DNA of 64,000 bases. Origin: Craterostigma plantagineum. Lineage: Eukaryota > Streptophyta > Magnoliopsida > Lamiales > Linderniaceae. Shown here piece by piece: positions 35,059 through 45,820 of the stretch (positions are counted from its first letter, which is position 1; every line of letters starts with the position of its first letter). Below the pieces are notes generated by a model. The model saw only the letters and a program-made list of their open reading frames with translations. It had not been told where the DNA came from and made no database searches. The position numbers were made by a program, and so were the translations under genes. Location: contig JAPQWV010000332.1 in assembly GCA_027422505.1 (NCBI GenBank), positions 186,001 through 250,000 on the forward strand, in the 5' to 3' direction.

Positions 35059-35889
35059 TAGAGGATTTTTTTTAAGTAAATAGCCTTTTGACTTGGTCAT
35101 CTTTTAAAAAATAGGACCCAAAATCGGATTTACCTTTGTACCCTCACTAACTCTGCGCTGAAGACTATTTTACCCTTATTTAATGGTAATCAACAACCTC
35201 AACAACACATCAACGAAAAAGTTAGAGGGTTTACAAGTTTTGCTGTAGCGAATATGAAGCATCAGACCCATGATAGAACAGTAAAAGTAAAAAAGCTTTC
35301 ACTTTACTTTCACTTTCAATTCAATCGTTCTCCTGCACACAAAGCCTGCACTGCAAATCGCTTTCTCTGCAACTCAAATCCAAATCCGGACCTCAATCGA
35401 CAATGGCAATCAACGTGAACACCCAAAGAGTGAAGTTATTTGTTCGACTCTCCGTCTTCTTTAATTTAGCGAGAAAGGGATCTGGGAATGGTGCGGACCC
35501 TAATTTGGTGTGGACCCGTGCTTGGCAGCATAGAAATCGTGCTTGCAAGCATAGGACATGTGCTTGCCAGCATAGGACCCGTGCTTGCAAGCATAGGGAC
35601 CTGTGCTTGCAAGCGTACGTCGCTTTTTAATGCATGGGTCTCGTGCTTGCAAGCACACGACCCCCGCTTATAAGATTGGGACTTGTGCATATTTTCATGG
35701 GACCCGTCCATAAGATGGTGGTCCTAGAAAGGGTCCCCTGCGTATAAGGGTGGTCCCCTGCTTGTAACGCACGGGTCCCGCGATATTGTAGGCAGTACAA
35801 TGTCATGGGACATGCGCGCTACGAGTAGGGGACCCGCGCTTGTACGCCATGCATGCTGAGGTTGGGGACGAACGATTGAAGGCGTAGGG
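35059..35889. other. Intergenic sequence with minisatellite
   Basis: No gene recognised. Short open frames on both strands run through the tandem repeat and are not convincing. The 35.1-35.4 kb part is ordinary AT-rich sequence. Confidence 0.5.
35518..35660. repeat. 21-bp minisatellite, about 5-6 units
   Basis: Units of the form gtgcttgcaagcataggaccc start at 35518, 35539, 35560, 35581 and 35603, with a more divergent one near 35650. Each good unit contains the palindrome CTTGCAAG, so the array can form repeated small hairpins. Confidence 0.85.
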
Positions 35890-37878
35890 GTGCCCGAAGC
35901 TGGGGACGGTCGAAGTTGTCGCCAAGTCATCCGCTGTACAAGGCTGTTAGTGCCGTCAGCGGACGAGTTAGAGGCAGCATACTTTCGGGACAGCGTCCTT
36001 GACGTTGGGGCGATACATGAGCTATTCGATCGTGTAACGAACCTACTCCTGCATGGAGTGGATGTTAGGTGTTCCCGTCGTGGGGCGGAAGGAGATCGCC
36101 GCGAGCGCGTTGCCATCCAACAGGATTTCGATGCACGGGTCATCCCCCAGATCTCGAGTAGAGGCCACCATGACGAAGATATGATGATGCCTCACGGTGA
36201 CATGCCTGAACCTCGGCTGGAATACGGGTTTCATGAACCGCCGCCTCCACCAACACGAACATCACGCGGTTATGGAGGCGCTTTGGAGGCACGCTTCGAG
36301 GAGTGGTCGAGAAGTGTGGAGCAAAAATTTACGGACATGTTTGGGCGATGCGACCAACTTGGCACGCATCTATTGCAGTTCCAAAACGAAGAGGCTCAAA
36401 GGTGGGAGACGAACGAGAGAAGGTGGGATGCATAGGAGGAACGTCTGCGCGAAATGCAATCATGGGGCGAAAGCATCAAAGGGTTGGGGAAGTCGGTGGA
36501 GGAGCTGGCAAGTAGATTTGTTGGTGGATCGTGCACTTATCTTTGTAAGTTTTTATACATGGGCCAGATCTTACATGGGACCGTACGAGGGTCCGATTCA
36601 GGATGCATGGGATGGTCACAGTCCGTCCCAATGGGCGTATTCCCGTTATGCCGATTACATTCCATCGCAAGTGGGCGATGAAGGTGACGCGCAGAGCGAG
36701 CCTTATTATGAAGTCAACCCATCTACTTGGAGGGGTGCCGACTGGGATCAGTCGACGACGCCAATATCGGTGGTTGCGGAGCATTCGACGGGGCTTTTGG
36801 CGATGGCGGACAAGGGAAAAGCTGTGGTCGAGGCGACCCCGGAGGAGGGGCAGAAGAATCCGTCGAAGTACAAACAATCCCATACATTGAGCCTCCGTCG
36901 ACCGGTGCTACGCAACATCAGTTCTCGCGCTTGGAGGTCCATATTAATAAAAAATTAAGGTTTTGGTCCATCGTAGAGAAGAAATACAGTCGCTGGAAGA
37001 TAAGGTGTGGGTCCAGTGCGCGATCGACAAGCATAAGCAAGACTGGTTTGAGGAGCTAGCCACGCCAACGAATTGGCTCGATGACGCAGTATACTCTCCT
37101 CCATCTTCATTAACTTTTGTTATGATCTTAATTTCTAAAGTCGTCGTTTTGGCTTTTCAGCATATAAATGAATCCCTGCAAGGGTTCGTTGAGATGCAAA
37201 CACTCCGAGCACACATCGGATACACATTTAAGTCCTTGATCGACCTCCAAGGCCTAGACGAAGATGGGCACGTCGATAAGGGGATGCTTCCTATGTGGGC
37301 CCATTACACGGATGGGAGGCAGGAAAATTGGCCGTCGACGTCGTGGTGAGAAGCAGATTACATCGTCATCCTAGTGGAAACGATCGCTCATTGGGTGCTA
37401 TGCATCGCCGACTGGAGGAGTCATTCGATGACGATATACGACTCCGACGAGTCTTCCGACAATGACATGCGCAACCTTAACGCTAAATTGTCGATGATTC
37501 AACTGGTAATCCCGGCGATATTGGTGCACATGGGATTACTCAAGACTCGATTCCGGATATGGAAAGTTAAGCGTCATCTGAGGTTCGCCAAGCATCAAGG
37601 AAGGTAAGTATCATTTCCTTTTATTAGTAAATTTTTAACTATGATTTTCGTATAAGTATATTGTGTAACTTTTCAGGGGAAATTGCGGGGTTCACGTGTT
37701 ATGGGCAGCATTGTCTCTCATGTTTACGGATGACGACGTTTCCAATCTGACGATTGAGCAAATTATGAATTTTTGGAAATTTCTTGCTCAATCGATTTTC
37801 CGTAACGACTGGCATGCATGGTATAATAATTATCGTCCCAATGTAAATTTTTTTATGACAATCAATGTTGGTTTGTAA
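35890..37878 (+). pseudogene. Transposon-type Ulp1 (C48) cysteine protease ORF, degenerate
   Basis: The C-terminal part shows the Ulp1 protease signature: YIVILVETIAHWVLCIADW with the catalytic His, a following Asp (YDSDESS), then RGNCGVHVLW with the catalytic Cys. A good intron (37604-37676) lies between them. The upstream part is an uncharacterised region with a possible coiled coil (FEEWSRSVEQKF). An in-frame TGA at 37347 and frameshifts around 36435-36965 break it. Ulp1-like frames of this kind are carried by plant Mutator-like and CACTA elements; no transposase or terminal repeat was identified here, so the carrier is unknown. Confidence 0.65.
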
Positions 37879-38768
37879 ATTATTTATCTGAAAGTTTTGA
37901 CATTACTGTTATGACAAACAATTCTTTTTAGTGTTGTATGATTTTTTTTATGACAAACAATGTTGGTCTGTAAATAATTTTCTGCGTTGAAACATCTGTG
38001 TTGAATATTATGCTTTTTCTGTGTTGAATATTAATATTATTCTCTATATGAAACGTGATGTGTGATTTGACATGTGACTGAGAAAATACTTTTGACCGAA
38101 TAACCAATAATTTTTCAATTATTGGTACGACTCAATCAGAGGCAATTGACTATAAAACTACTTCATACATTCTGAGTCTGTATGGCAGGACTAGTGCCTA
38201 TGAGTAGGTGAATATGACTCAAATTCACCCACCACTATATCATGGAATTTAGCCCATGACGTATGGGTTAATATCTGACCCTTTAGACAATCTAGGTCAA
38301 CCCATTGGGTTACTGATCATTCTCCGATGTCATATATGATGTATTTATTTAAATTAGGGTCTATGATATTGATAGTCCCCAATGTTTGGGGCATGCGTGT
38401 TTTTGTCCACTCATGTTTCGATGTGCCACTTTCAGTCTTCAATGTTACCAATTTTAGAACGTTTTTGTCCCCCTATGATGAAATTTAACACGCGAAAGCA
38501 TATGATCTCTTTTTACTCTGCTTAACAAATCATAACTCATCTTCATCTTCGACTTAAATGCACGTGAATATCATATATGAGCATCATTACACATCACATT
38601 TATGAAAGGATTGACGACATTGATGCTAAATGTGATGCTTGCATTTAAGTCGAATACACATCATATAAAAAATTTAGTTACCATAAAGAAATTGTAAATA
38701 CCACAGAGAAGCGTACCATGATACCTAATGCATTGAAAAAAAGATACATCATCCTATATTATATAAAA
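37879..38768. other. Intergenic, AT-rich
   Basis: No gene, RNA or clear repeat boundary recognised. An imperfect inverted repeat occurs near 38095-38135 (accaataatttttcaattattggt). Confidence 0.4.
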
Positions 38769-39284
38769 TAGGCTAAAATGCATATAATCCCATCGTGGTT
38801 TCGCCGAAATGCACATAAATCCTCGTAGTTTTTTATGTACGGTACTTCTTCGTGGTTTAACTAATGTTGCACCGTACCCCCCGGGCAGCAGTTTTTTGCC
38901 CGAAATTGGATTACACGCGCTCTTACGACAGGTGGCTTAAGCTTGGACCATATTATTTACTGTTAAATGAGCAGAATAACCCAACTATTCACATCTTCAA
39001 ATGATAACCCCCGCCCTCTCTAGAATAAAAACTGTTGCCCGGGAGTTATCATTTTAAAACAAAGTGAATAGTTGTGGTTATTCTGGTCATTTAACAGTAG
39101 ATAATATGGTTCAAGCTTAACCCACATGCAGTAAGAGCGCTTGTAATCCAATTTCGGGAAAAAGTTGTTGTCCGGGGTGTACGGTGCAGCATTAGTTAAA
39201 CCATGAGGCCGTACAATAAAAAACCACGGGGGCTTAAGTTTATTTCGGCGAAGCCACGAGGGGGTTATATGCATTTTATCTGCG
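38769..39284. mobile_element. Fold-back MITE with arms of about 235 bp
   Basis: The left arm (from about 38769) and right arm (to about 39284) are long inverted repeats. Both contain aaaatgcatataa, cgtggtttcgccgaaat-like, ggtttaactaatg, cccgaaattggattac and tactgttaaatga, separated by about 40 bp. No coding capacity is seen. This matches common plant Mutator-type fold-back elements; a target duplication was not resolved. Confidence 0.8.
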
Positions 39285-39584
39285 TACCATACAAATACGT
39301 GATATGATACATAATATACATATAAATAGATAAGCGATTGTAAGATGGTACTCTCAATCAAGCGGATACCTACAAGAAAATTGGCAATGCAATTCAATTA
39401 ATATATCGAACATGCCGCCAAATAAGCCTAACTTCTCACCCAATAAGGCAAAGTTATGATTACTGCCGAGAACTCTTTGGCGAGAATATCATTCCCTCCA
39501 CCAAAACACCCACCATAAAAACCCAACCCTAGTATACTATATATACCACGTCATAATTGACAATCACCAATCATTTTATGGATT

Positions 39585-40080
39585 TTTTTGTTATTTAGGA
39601 TTACTTTTGTGTGAAACTAAAAAAAATGGAGTGTAGTGTTTTTAATTTTAAAAAAGGGATTGGGTGTTTAAAAAAAATCGAATTGTTTGATTATGATTTT
39701 GATCCGCTCGACTGAAATTTCATGTCGAAATGAGGTGTTAATCGATGGGTTCGTGATTATTAAACATGTTGACCCCAAATATGAGTGACTTTTGGTGTTT
39801 CTGAGCATGAAATCGAAGTTTTCGAACAGAAATCGGTTTATTCGAGTTTTTATTCGAATTACTCGAATAAAATTCTGGTAGAAAAATACTATATTCGAGT
39901 GGAAAAAAAATCGAAAATGAAAATCGAATTAATTATTTTATTTTCGATTTTTTTACTCGAATAGAAAAATAATTATTCAAATTATTTCGAATTTTTTTTA
40001 CTCGAAAAAGCCAATTTAAGTTGGGTTATTTTGGTAATTTTTGGTCCGCTCCCTTTTGTTTAATGAAATAGGGACGCTCC
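39585..40080 (+). mobile_element. TIR element, copy 1 (inverted relative to 52019-52561)
   Basis: This stretch matches 52019-52561 in reverse complement: cgctcgactgaaatttcatgtcg, attcg-rich middle, ccgctcccttttgttta. It splits sequence similar to the CDT1 5' region at 49545-49826. Terminal bases in the other copy are AGGGAG. The superfamily is not determined. Confidence 0.7.
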
Positions 40081-40090
40081 ATTCGCATTC

Positions 40091-40725
40091 ACATAAAATT
40101 CACAAAATGGGCTCCAAATATCTCTTAAGGAGGCCCTCTTCATCACCATAAAATCAACTCACTGTGTCAATTGGGGCGATTCGCCGAGCTGCAATGAGCC
40201 AGATTGAGCCCCGACCTGGACAAAAGGCGACGCGGTTGAGCTGGTGGTGGAGAGCAAGAAAATGATTCGGAAAATTGGTGCGATGCTGAGAAACTTCCCC
40301 AAAAGTAGGTGTTTTATTATTTTGTTATATTACAAGTTCGGATAAGTTCCTTTTTTCCATCATTGGTCTGACTTTCTTTGCTGTCTGTGTGTGTAGTATC
40401 CATTTTGACGATAATATAGGGTTGCACTTGAAGTTTGATCGGGATAAAATATCTTCGCATGAGTTTTATTTGTAGAATGGTGAAAGCCACTCTATCTGCT
40501 TATTAGATCCGATTATATCAATCAGTTGTTTACTTGGAGGAAAATTGAACACATAAATAGAGTCTAGTAGGGTTTTGGTTTATTCGACTTCATATGAATT
40601 TGTTTGTTGTGTGTACGAGTTATTGGATACATTCCTCGACAACTTGGATAGCTCAATCAGATTGTTGCAGCTCACTAGAAAACCCACAACTTTCAGTAAT
40701 GTTGTTGTCCAAGTAACAGAGAGCA
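40091..40725 (+). pseudogene. CDT1 pseudogene fragment (exons 1 and 2)
   Basis: 40184-40316 matches CDT1 exon 1 and its donor (gcgacgcggttgag, gagagcaagaaaa, aaaagtaggtg). 40613-40720 matches exon 2 (gtacgagttattggatacattc, agcttggatagctcaatcag-like). Single-base changes and indels break the frame, and nothing of exons 3-7 follows. It lies just upstream of the Helitron helicase relic. Confidence 0.85.
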
Positions 40726-41951
40726 TGCTATAGAAAGGATTCTTAAATGAGATTCTAAATGGAATCAAGGAATGGAAAAAGCTGCTTAATAGGCTAATGC
40801 AAGCCCGATGCTGACGTCTCTTTACTACTTTACTGATATACTGTGAAAGAGGCCACCCATACCGTTTGGAGTAGCTTCTGGAATCCTCTTTCAAATAAAT
40901 TTCAGAGACATTTGTTTATGTTCCAAAATTACATTTTACAGAAGATGAATTGCAAAAAAGTATACTCTAATTGAGATAGAGAAGCTGTTGATGTAGAACT
41001 TGAAGTCATGGTCAGATTTCTGGAATGCCACGGTCTTCCAAGGACATTCTAAGACATCTTTTAAACAAAATGTTTGTTGGAAGAAATGAATTATAACATC
41101 AAAGAAAATGGTGTGAATATGAATGTCTTATTGAGACACTTAATGAAGATCAAATATTGGACTCTGTTATAGATTCAATATCCAGGACACGGACAACTCT
41201 TTTCCCTGAACCGAGCAGGAGGAAGGAGTTACGTTTATATTACGATAAATTAAGAACGTAAAAACAACAAAATAGTCGTTCACGTTTCATCATCTACTAG
41301 TGTTTCTTTACTCCTACCAATGGGAAGAACAACACGCGCCACATTCAAGTTGCCAACAATACTCCGGGAAACTCCATGTATGATATACGACATGGTTAAA
41401 TATTGGCAGATCTATTGGGTTATTCAGACTAAATAATATGTGATGAGGCACCTATGACTCACAAATTTGCATTTGAGGTATTAGATCGAACAATGCGGGA
41501 TTTGTTGTCCATTGCAAATCCCACTGTAGAAACTTTGACATTCGGTGGAAAAACTCTGCTCTTTGGCGGAGATTCAACTCTTACCAGTCTATAGCATCAA
41601 GAATTAATCGGGCATATCTATGTAGTGGTTTTCGTGTCTATATCATGCGAAAGAACATAAGGCGACGTCAAACGGGAACAGATTTTGCAAAATGTGTTGT
41701 ACAAGTAGAAAATGGAATTCCACAAATAGGTACATTATATGGTAGCAATGATTAAAATTCCATATGAAGATTTTGAAGAACATTGTTCAATAAACGCAGT
41801 ATGTATATGAAGATCTTGAGAACAGCTAATAGACAAGACATATCTCGAAGAGAATGCAATACTCTCTCCACATAATAAAACGGTTGATGAAATAACAATT
41901 TATGTTATCATTGTTATCATGAAAAGTATTGGAATGTTTAAGCGCAAACAC

Positions 41952-43333
41952 TAGGTCTGTTCGTTCGGTAAAAACCGAACAAAATCGAATTTCGGTTCGA
42001 AAATATTAAACCGAATACCGAACCGGTCCGACGGAAAAAACGAATTAAAGAAAAACTGAGTTTTTGCAAGCTAAAATACCAGCCGCAATTCAAAACCGAC
42101 GACGCCAACATCTCAAAATGCAAAACGTTAAAACCTACAAAATTGAAAGAATAACTTGTAAAATTTACACGAAAAAAAACCCATAAAAATTAAGAGATAG
42201 AATCTAAGTCCCTAACAAAGAGTCAAACAGAGAAGCTAATCTTGGAATTGCAGGTCATGGACGAAGACGGGTTTAGCTTAGAGGTGTTCATACGGTTTCG
42301 GTTTCGGTTTGCCGGTTCGTAACCGCCGGTTTGAAACCGAAATATGCTTAAACCGTAACCGAACCGTGGTTAACCACGGTTCGGTTACGGTTTTGGAACC
42401 GCCGGTTTCAACGGTTTCGGTTTGAAACCGCCGGTTACGGTTTCAAACCGGGTTTTCAATTTTTTTTTTTTTTTGCTTTTTGTTGTTAATTGGAGAATAA
42501 TAAAGAAAATTGATTTTGTTTTATAATGTACCTTCAAAGTTCAATATTTTAAAAAGAATTGATTATTGCTTATAAAACTCAAGAAAATGTGAAAAAAAAT
42601 ATAACTTAAATATTTTTCAAAAATAAAGAATATTGCTTAAGAAGTCTACCATTAATCCCCCTATTTATAGTGAAAAATAAAAAATTAAAAAATATAAAAT
42701 AAATCATATAGTTTGGTGATATGATTGAATTTTTTATTCTTTTCTTTATAAATGGTAATGGATATGACTGTTTGAATTAGTTTTTGTTATTATTTTAATA
42801 TATAAACCGCCGGTTACAAACTGCCGCTTAACCGCCGGTTACAAACCGGCGGTTTCGGTTCTAGAATATCACGAACCGAAACCGAACCGATCTAAATAAC
42901 GGTTCGCTTCCGGTTATAACCGGAACCGTTGACCCCGGTTAACCGAACCGTTGACCGTCGGTTCGGTTTCGGTTCGGTTCCGGTTTTTGAAACCTTCTGA
43001 ACATGTCTAGTTTAGCTGATGATCTTTGGTGGAAAGTAAATTTGGAAAACAATTAACAAATTAAAAACATGGGCTACTGAAATAACTGAAGGCCCAAACA
43101 TATGTATATTGGTGGGCCTGACTTGTTAATATATATATATATATATATATATTAATTTTCGGTAATTCAATTTTTATTCGGTAAACTGAATAATCGAACC
43201 GAAAAAAGTAAAAATTTCAGTTTTATTTTTCTGAACCGAACATCGAACCGAAATTTTTTCGGTCGTATTCGGTACGAACCAAACTTTCGGTTTGGGGTTG
43301 TTTTGGTCGGTTAACCAACTTTTGAACACCATT
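41952..43333. mobile_element. Outer hAT-like element in the Helitron relic
   Basis: It starts taggtctgttcgttcggt and ends in ggttaaccaacttttgaacacc, an imperfect inverted pair with subterminal cggtt and aaccg repeats. It interrupts the Helitron helicase frame. No exact 8-bp duplication was found, so the ends are approximate. It contains another hAT at 42279-43009. Confidence 0.65.
42279..43009. mobile_element. Inner hAT element, 731 bp
   Basis: Exact 8-bp duplication gtttagct at 42271-42278 and 43010-43017. Ends tagaggtgttca and, reverse-complemented, tagacatgttca. Both subterminal regions are dense arrays of cggttt and aaccg motifs. Non-coding. Confidence 0.93.
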
Positions 43334-43880
43334 GAAATGGATGCTGGACCAAAAAGTCAAGCAAAAAGTATCCATGTAGTTAAATTTTTAATATTCTAGA
43401 ATTTCAGGAATTCCAAATCAATCATCAAACAAGCATTACATATGATATTATTGAGAAATCAAAGGGATGATCAATGTAATTGAACAAGAACGGTAGTCTC
43501 ACACTTGAGTAACAAAGTTATCGAATGTGGAATTTTAACTGGTTCGCATGTAAGAAGCAAAATATTAGTTCAAATGATAATTCTTACACCATCGGACACA
43601 ACATTACCAATCAAATTGTGTCGCCGGAAATTTCCAATAGGGTATGTTACGCGATGACAATTAACAAAAGTTACGAGTAAACTTTCCAAAACTATTGTTT
43701 ACGTTTACGCATGACGAACCTTATGTTGCACTTTCAAGAGTAACATCTCATTCGTGAATCAAGATTTTAAGATTTGGTAAGATAGTTAAGAGAAGATAAT
43801 GTTATCAAAGTTGTTTACCATGAATTCTACAATAACGCATTTCATAATTTCTTAAAAACACAGAGTGGAGTACTACAAAA

Positions 43881-44629
43881 CGTAAAATAATTTCAAGGAT
43901 TTCATTTAGAATTTTTTTAGCTTACACAGGAAAATTAATTAGACAAGGCTTGTAGATGTTCTTGGAACTATCTCTGAATACAAAAATGTATGTATATATA
44001 TTCAGCTCCTGCAAGTCTGTGTATTTGATATCTGTAATAATATTGATTGAATATGTTAATTGAAGTTCTAAACAGTCATGCAATAATATTTCTTAAGGAG
44101 ATTTATTTAGGTTATTATACCTTAATGATAGTATTCGCACTTGACGCTAGTAATGTTGCAACTCTTTCAAAATACATATAAAGTGAACATCCATTAACGA
44201 TATTGAGCAAAAAAATGATTGTACCATTTAATGGTATTGTAATTGACATAACAATTGTTTCGAGGGAATTCTATATGCAACCCCTTGATTCTATTTAGCC
44301 CCCTCATTAATTAACACAAAAATAATTGCAACATTTTAAATGTATTTGACCTATCTACATAAATAATTTATTACAAAGGAGGAAAAATAGAAAATAATCA
44401 TTGCGCTTCAAAGGAAAACGTGAATTGTGGGTCCCTTCATGAGCACGTGTGAATCAAGGCTGATCCCATCTATTAAAATGCAATTTTTGACTAAACAGAG
44501 TTTGAATGACTTTTTGACTAAACACTTTGACCGATATGTAACTTATTAATATTTGACAAATTAACTTGAACGTCTTTGCCAATTACGTTGGAATTTTTCA
44601 CTTCATAATTTCCTTTCAAAATCTCAACT

Positions 44630-44671
<42 letters not shown>

Positions 44672-44924
44672 CACAACATTGTTAATTGCAAGTAAGATAC
44701 AAACAAGATTTAGACAACTGAATATTAATGAAGTAAGATCCTCCTAAGTCTCTAAGATCCTCCTAAGTCTTTCAAAGCGAACATGATTCCAGTAAGTTTG
44801 TTTATTCTTTTTTAGTATATATTTATCTATGTTTGCTATAATAAATTTGGTTACCATTCTTTCAAATTTATAATTACAGTAATAATAATCCTATGCACTT
44901 TCCCGTATCTATTTAGCAGAATGA
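43881..44924. other. AT-rich intergenic sequence with (TA)n
   Basis: No gene recognised. A TA microsatellite is at about 44634-44667. Part of it may be the 3' end of the Helitron or the 5' end of the Mutator-like element downstream; no terminal repeats were resolved. Confidence 0.45.
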
Positions 44925-45580
44925 GATTTGCGTGATAACGACAGTTGATGAAAATGAAGTTGGTGATCATATGAATACCGCTGTCACATCCGAGTTTTAT
45001 ACTGACATGGTATGATATTTATTAGTCAAAATTTTCTAACAAATACTTATTTTAGTATTATTATATTTTTCCTAGTTTCTATTAAATAATTTTACTTTCA
45101 GGTGTTCAAATCTCGACAACATTTAATTGATTGGGTGCAAAATGTTGGAATAAATCTTGGCTACGTGATTATCATTAAAAGATCAAAGATCAATTCAAGT
45201 GGAAAGTACTCGAAAGTTGTACTTATATGTGATCGTGGTGGAATCTATAGAAGTAAAAAAATCTCTACAAGAAAACCGGCACGAGAAAGATTGGTTGCAA
45301 ATTTCAGCTTAAAGGAAAGTCAATGGTAGATAATTGCTGGAAGCTCTTCGTGATATATGGAGTACATAATCACGAGCCTGCATTGGATCTAGAAGGTCAT
45401 CCATATCCAAGGCGTTTATCGTAGTATTTATTCGGGGTATAATAGAACTTTAGCAATTAAATTATGCATTTATTCGATATATTTACACTTGTTTTATTGT
45501 TGAAGGAGCTTAGGACGAGTTTCGGGTGAAAAGGAGCAAAAACGAGGCAAAACGGCGCGAAAAGGGCAACACTGCCCTCG

Positions 45581-45796
45581 GTCACGGCCAGACGCATTAC
45601 GCGTCACGGCCGTGACGAGGGACAGCGCGCGATGGAGAGGGACGCTGATGATGGTCACGGCCGTGACGCGAGGCAGAGAACCCCACTGATGATGGTCACG
45701 GCCGTGACCGACGATGCACTTGGCCGTGACCAAGGGCAGAAAGTGACGAGACGAGGGCGGGTCACGGCCGTGACGGCCCATGTCCCAGGCCGTGAC
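45581..45796 (+). promoter_or_regulatory. Array of GTCACGGCCGTGAC palindromes upstream of the LTR TATA box
   Basis: Four perfect 14-bp palindromes lie at 45603-45616, 45654-45667, 45695-45708 and 45761-45774. Half-sites (gtcacggcc or ggccgtgac) are at 45581, 45722 and 45788. The GC-rich block stands out from the AT-rich surroundings and ends 15 bp before a TATA box, so it may be an enhancer or a methylation target. Its function is inferred. Confidence 0.8.
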
Positions 45797-45810
45797 CGAC
45801 ACGGGAATCA

Positions 45811-45820
45811 GTATAAAAAG
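45811..45820 (+). promoter_or_regulatory. TATA box of the LTR
   Basis: agtataaaaa follows the palindrome array, a typical plant LTR promoter arrangement. Confidence 0.65.

Larger units (their letters stand above)
40930..43880 (+). pseudogene. Helitron (PIF1-like) helicase relic, interrupted by hAT elements
   Basis: Decayed frames spell typical Helitron helicase segments: SVSLLLPMGRTTRATFKLP near 41310, MTHKFAFEVLDRTMRDLLS near 41455, FGGKTLLFGGDS, and NAILSPHNKTVDEI near 41850. After the hAT block the C-terminal part resumes: VIECGILTGSHVRSKILVQ, ILTPSDTTLPIKL near 43590 and DEPYVALSRVTS near 43715. The Walker A loop is unrecognisable and many stops occur. Intact Helitrons also carry a Rep HUH domain, which is not seen. 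Helitron ends (TC and CTRR with hairpin) were not located. Confidence 0.82.

Noticed and set aside
35518..35660. CRISPR-like array of short direct repeats
   Set aside because: Units are contiguous without spacers, and the genome is a plant; it is a minisatellite.
35724..36143. 139-codon minus-strand open frame
   Set aside because: Overlaps the Ulp1-element frame on the other strand, is Arg/Ser-rich and has no domain.
39020..39397. 125-codon minus-strand open frame
   Set aside because: It runs across the fold-back element and its flank, so it is a by-product of that repeat.
40930..43880. Host PIF1 helicase gene
   Set aside because: Wording of the conserved blocks is that of Helitron helicases, and the frame is riddled with stops.
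45581..45796. CRISPR or operator array from regularly repeated palindromes
   Set aside because: Spacing is irregular (37-52 bp between full sites), the context is an LTR promoter, and no associated genes exist.
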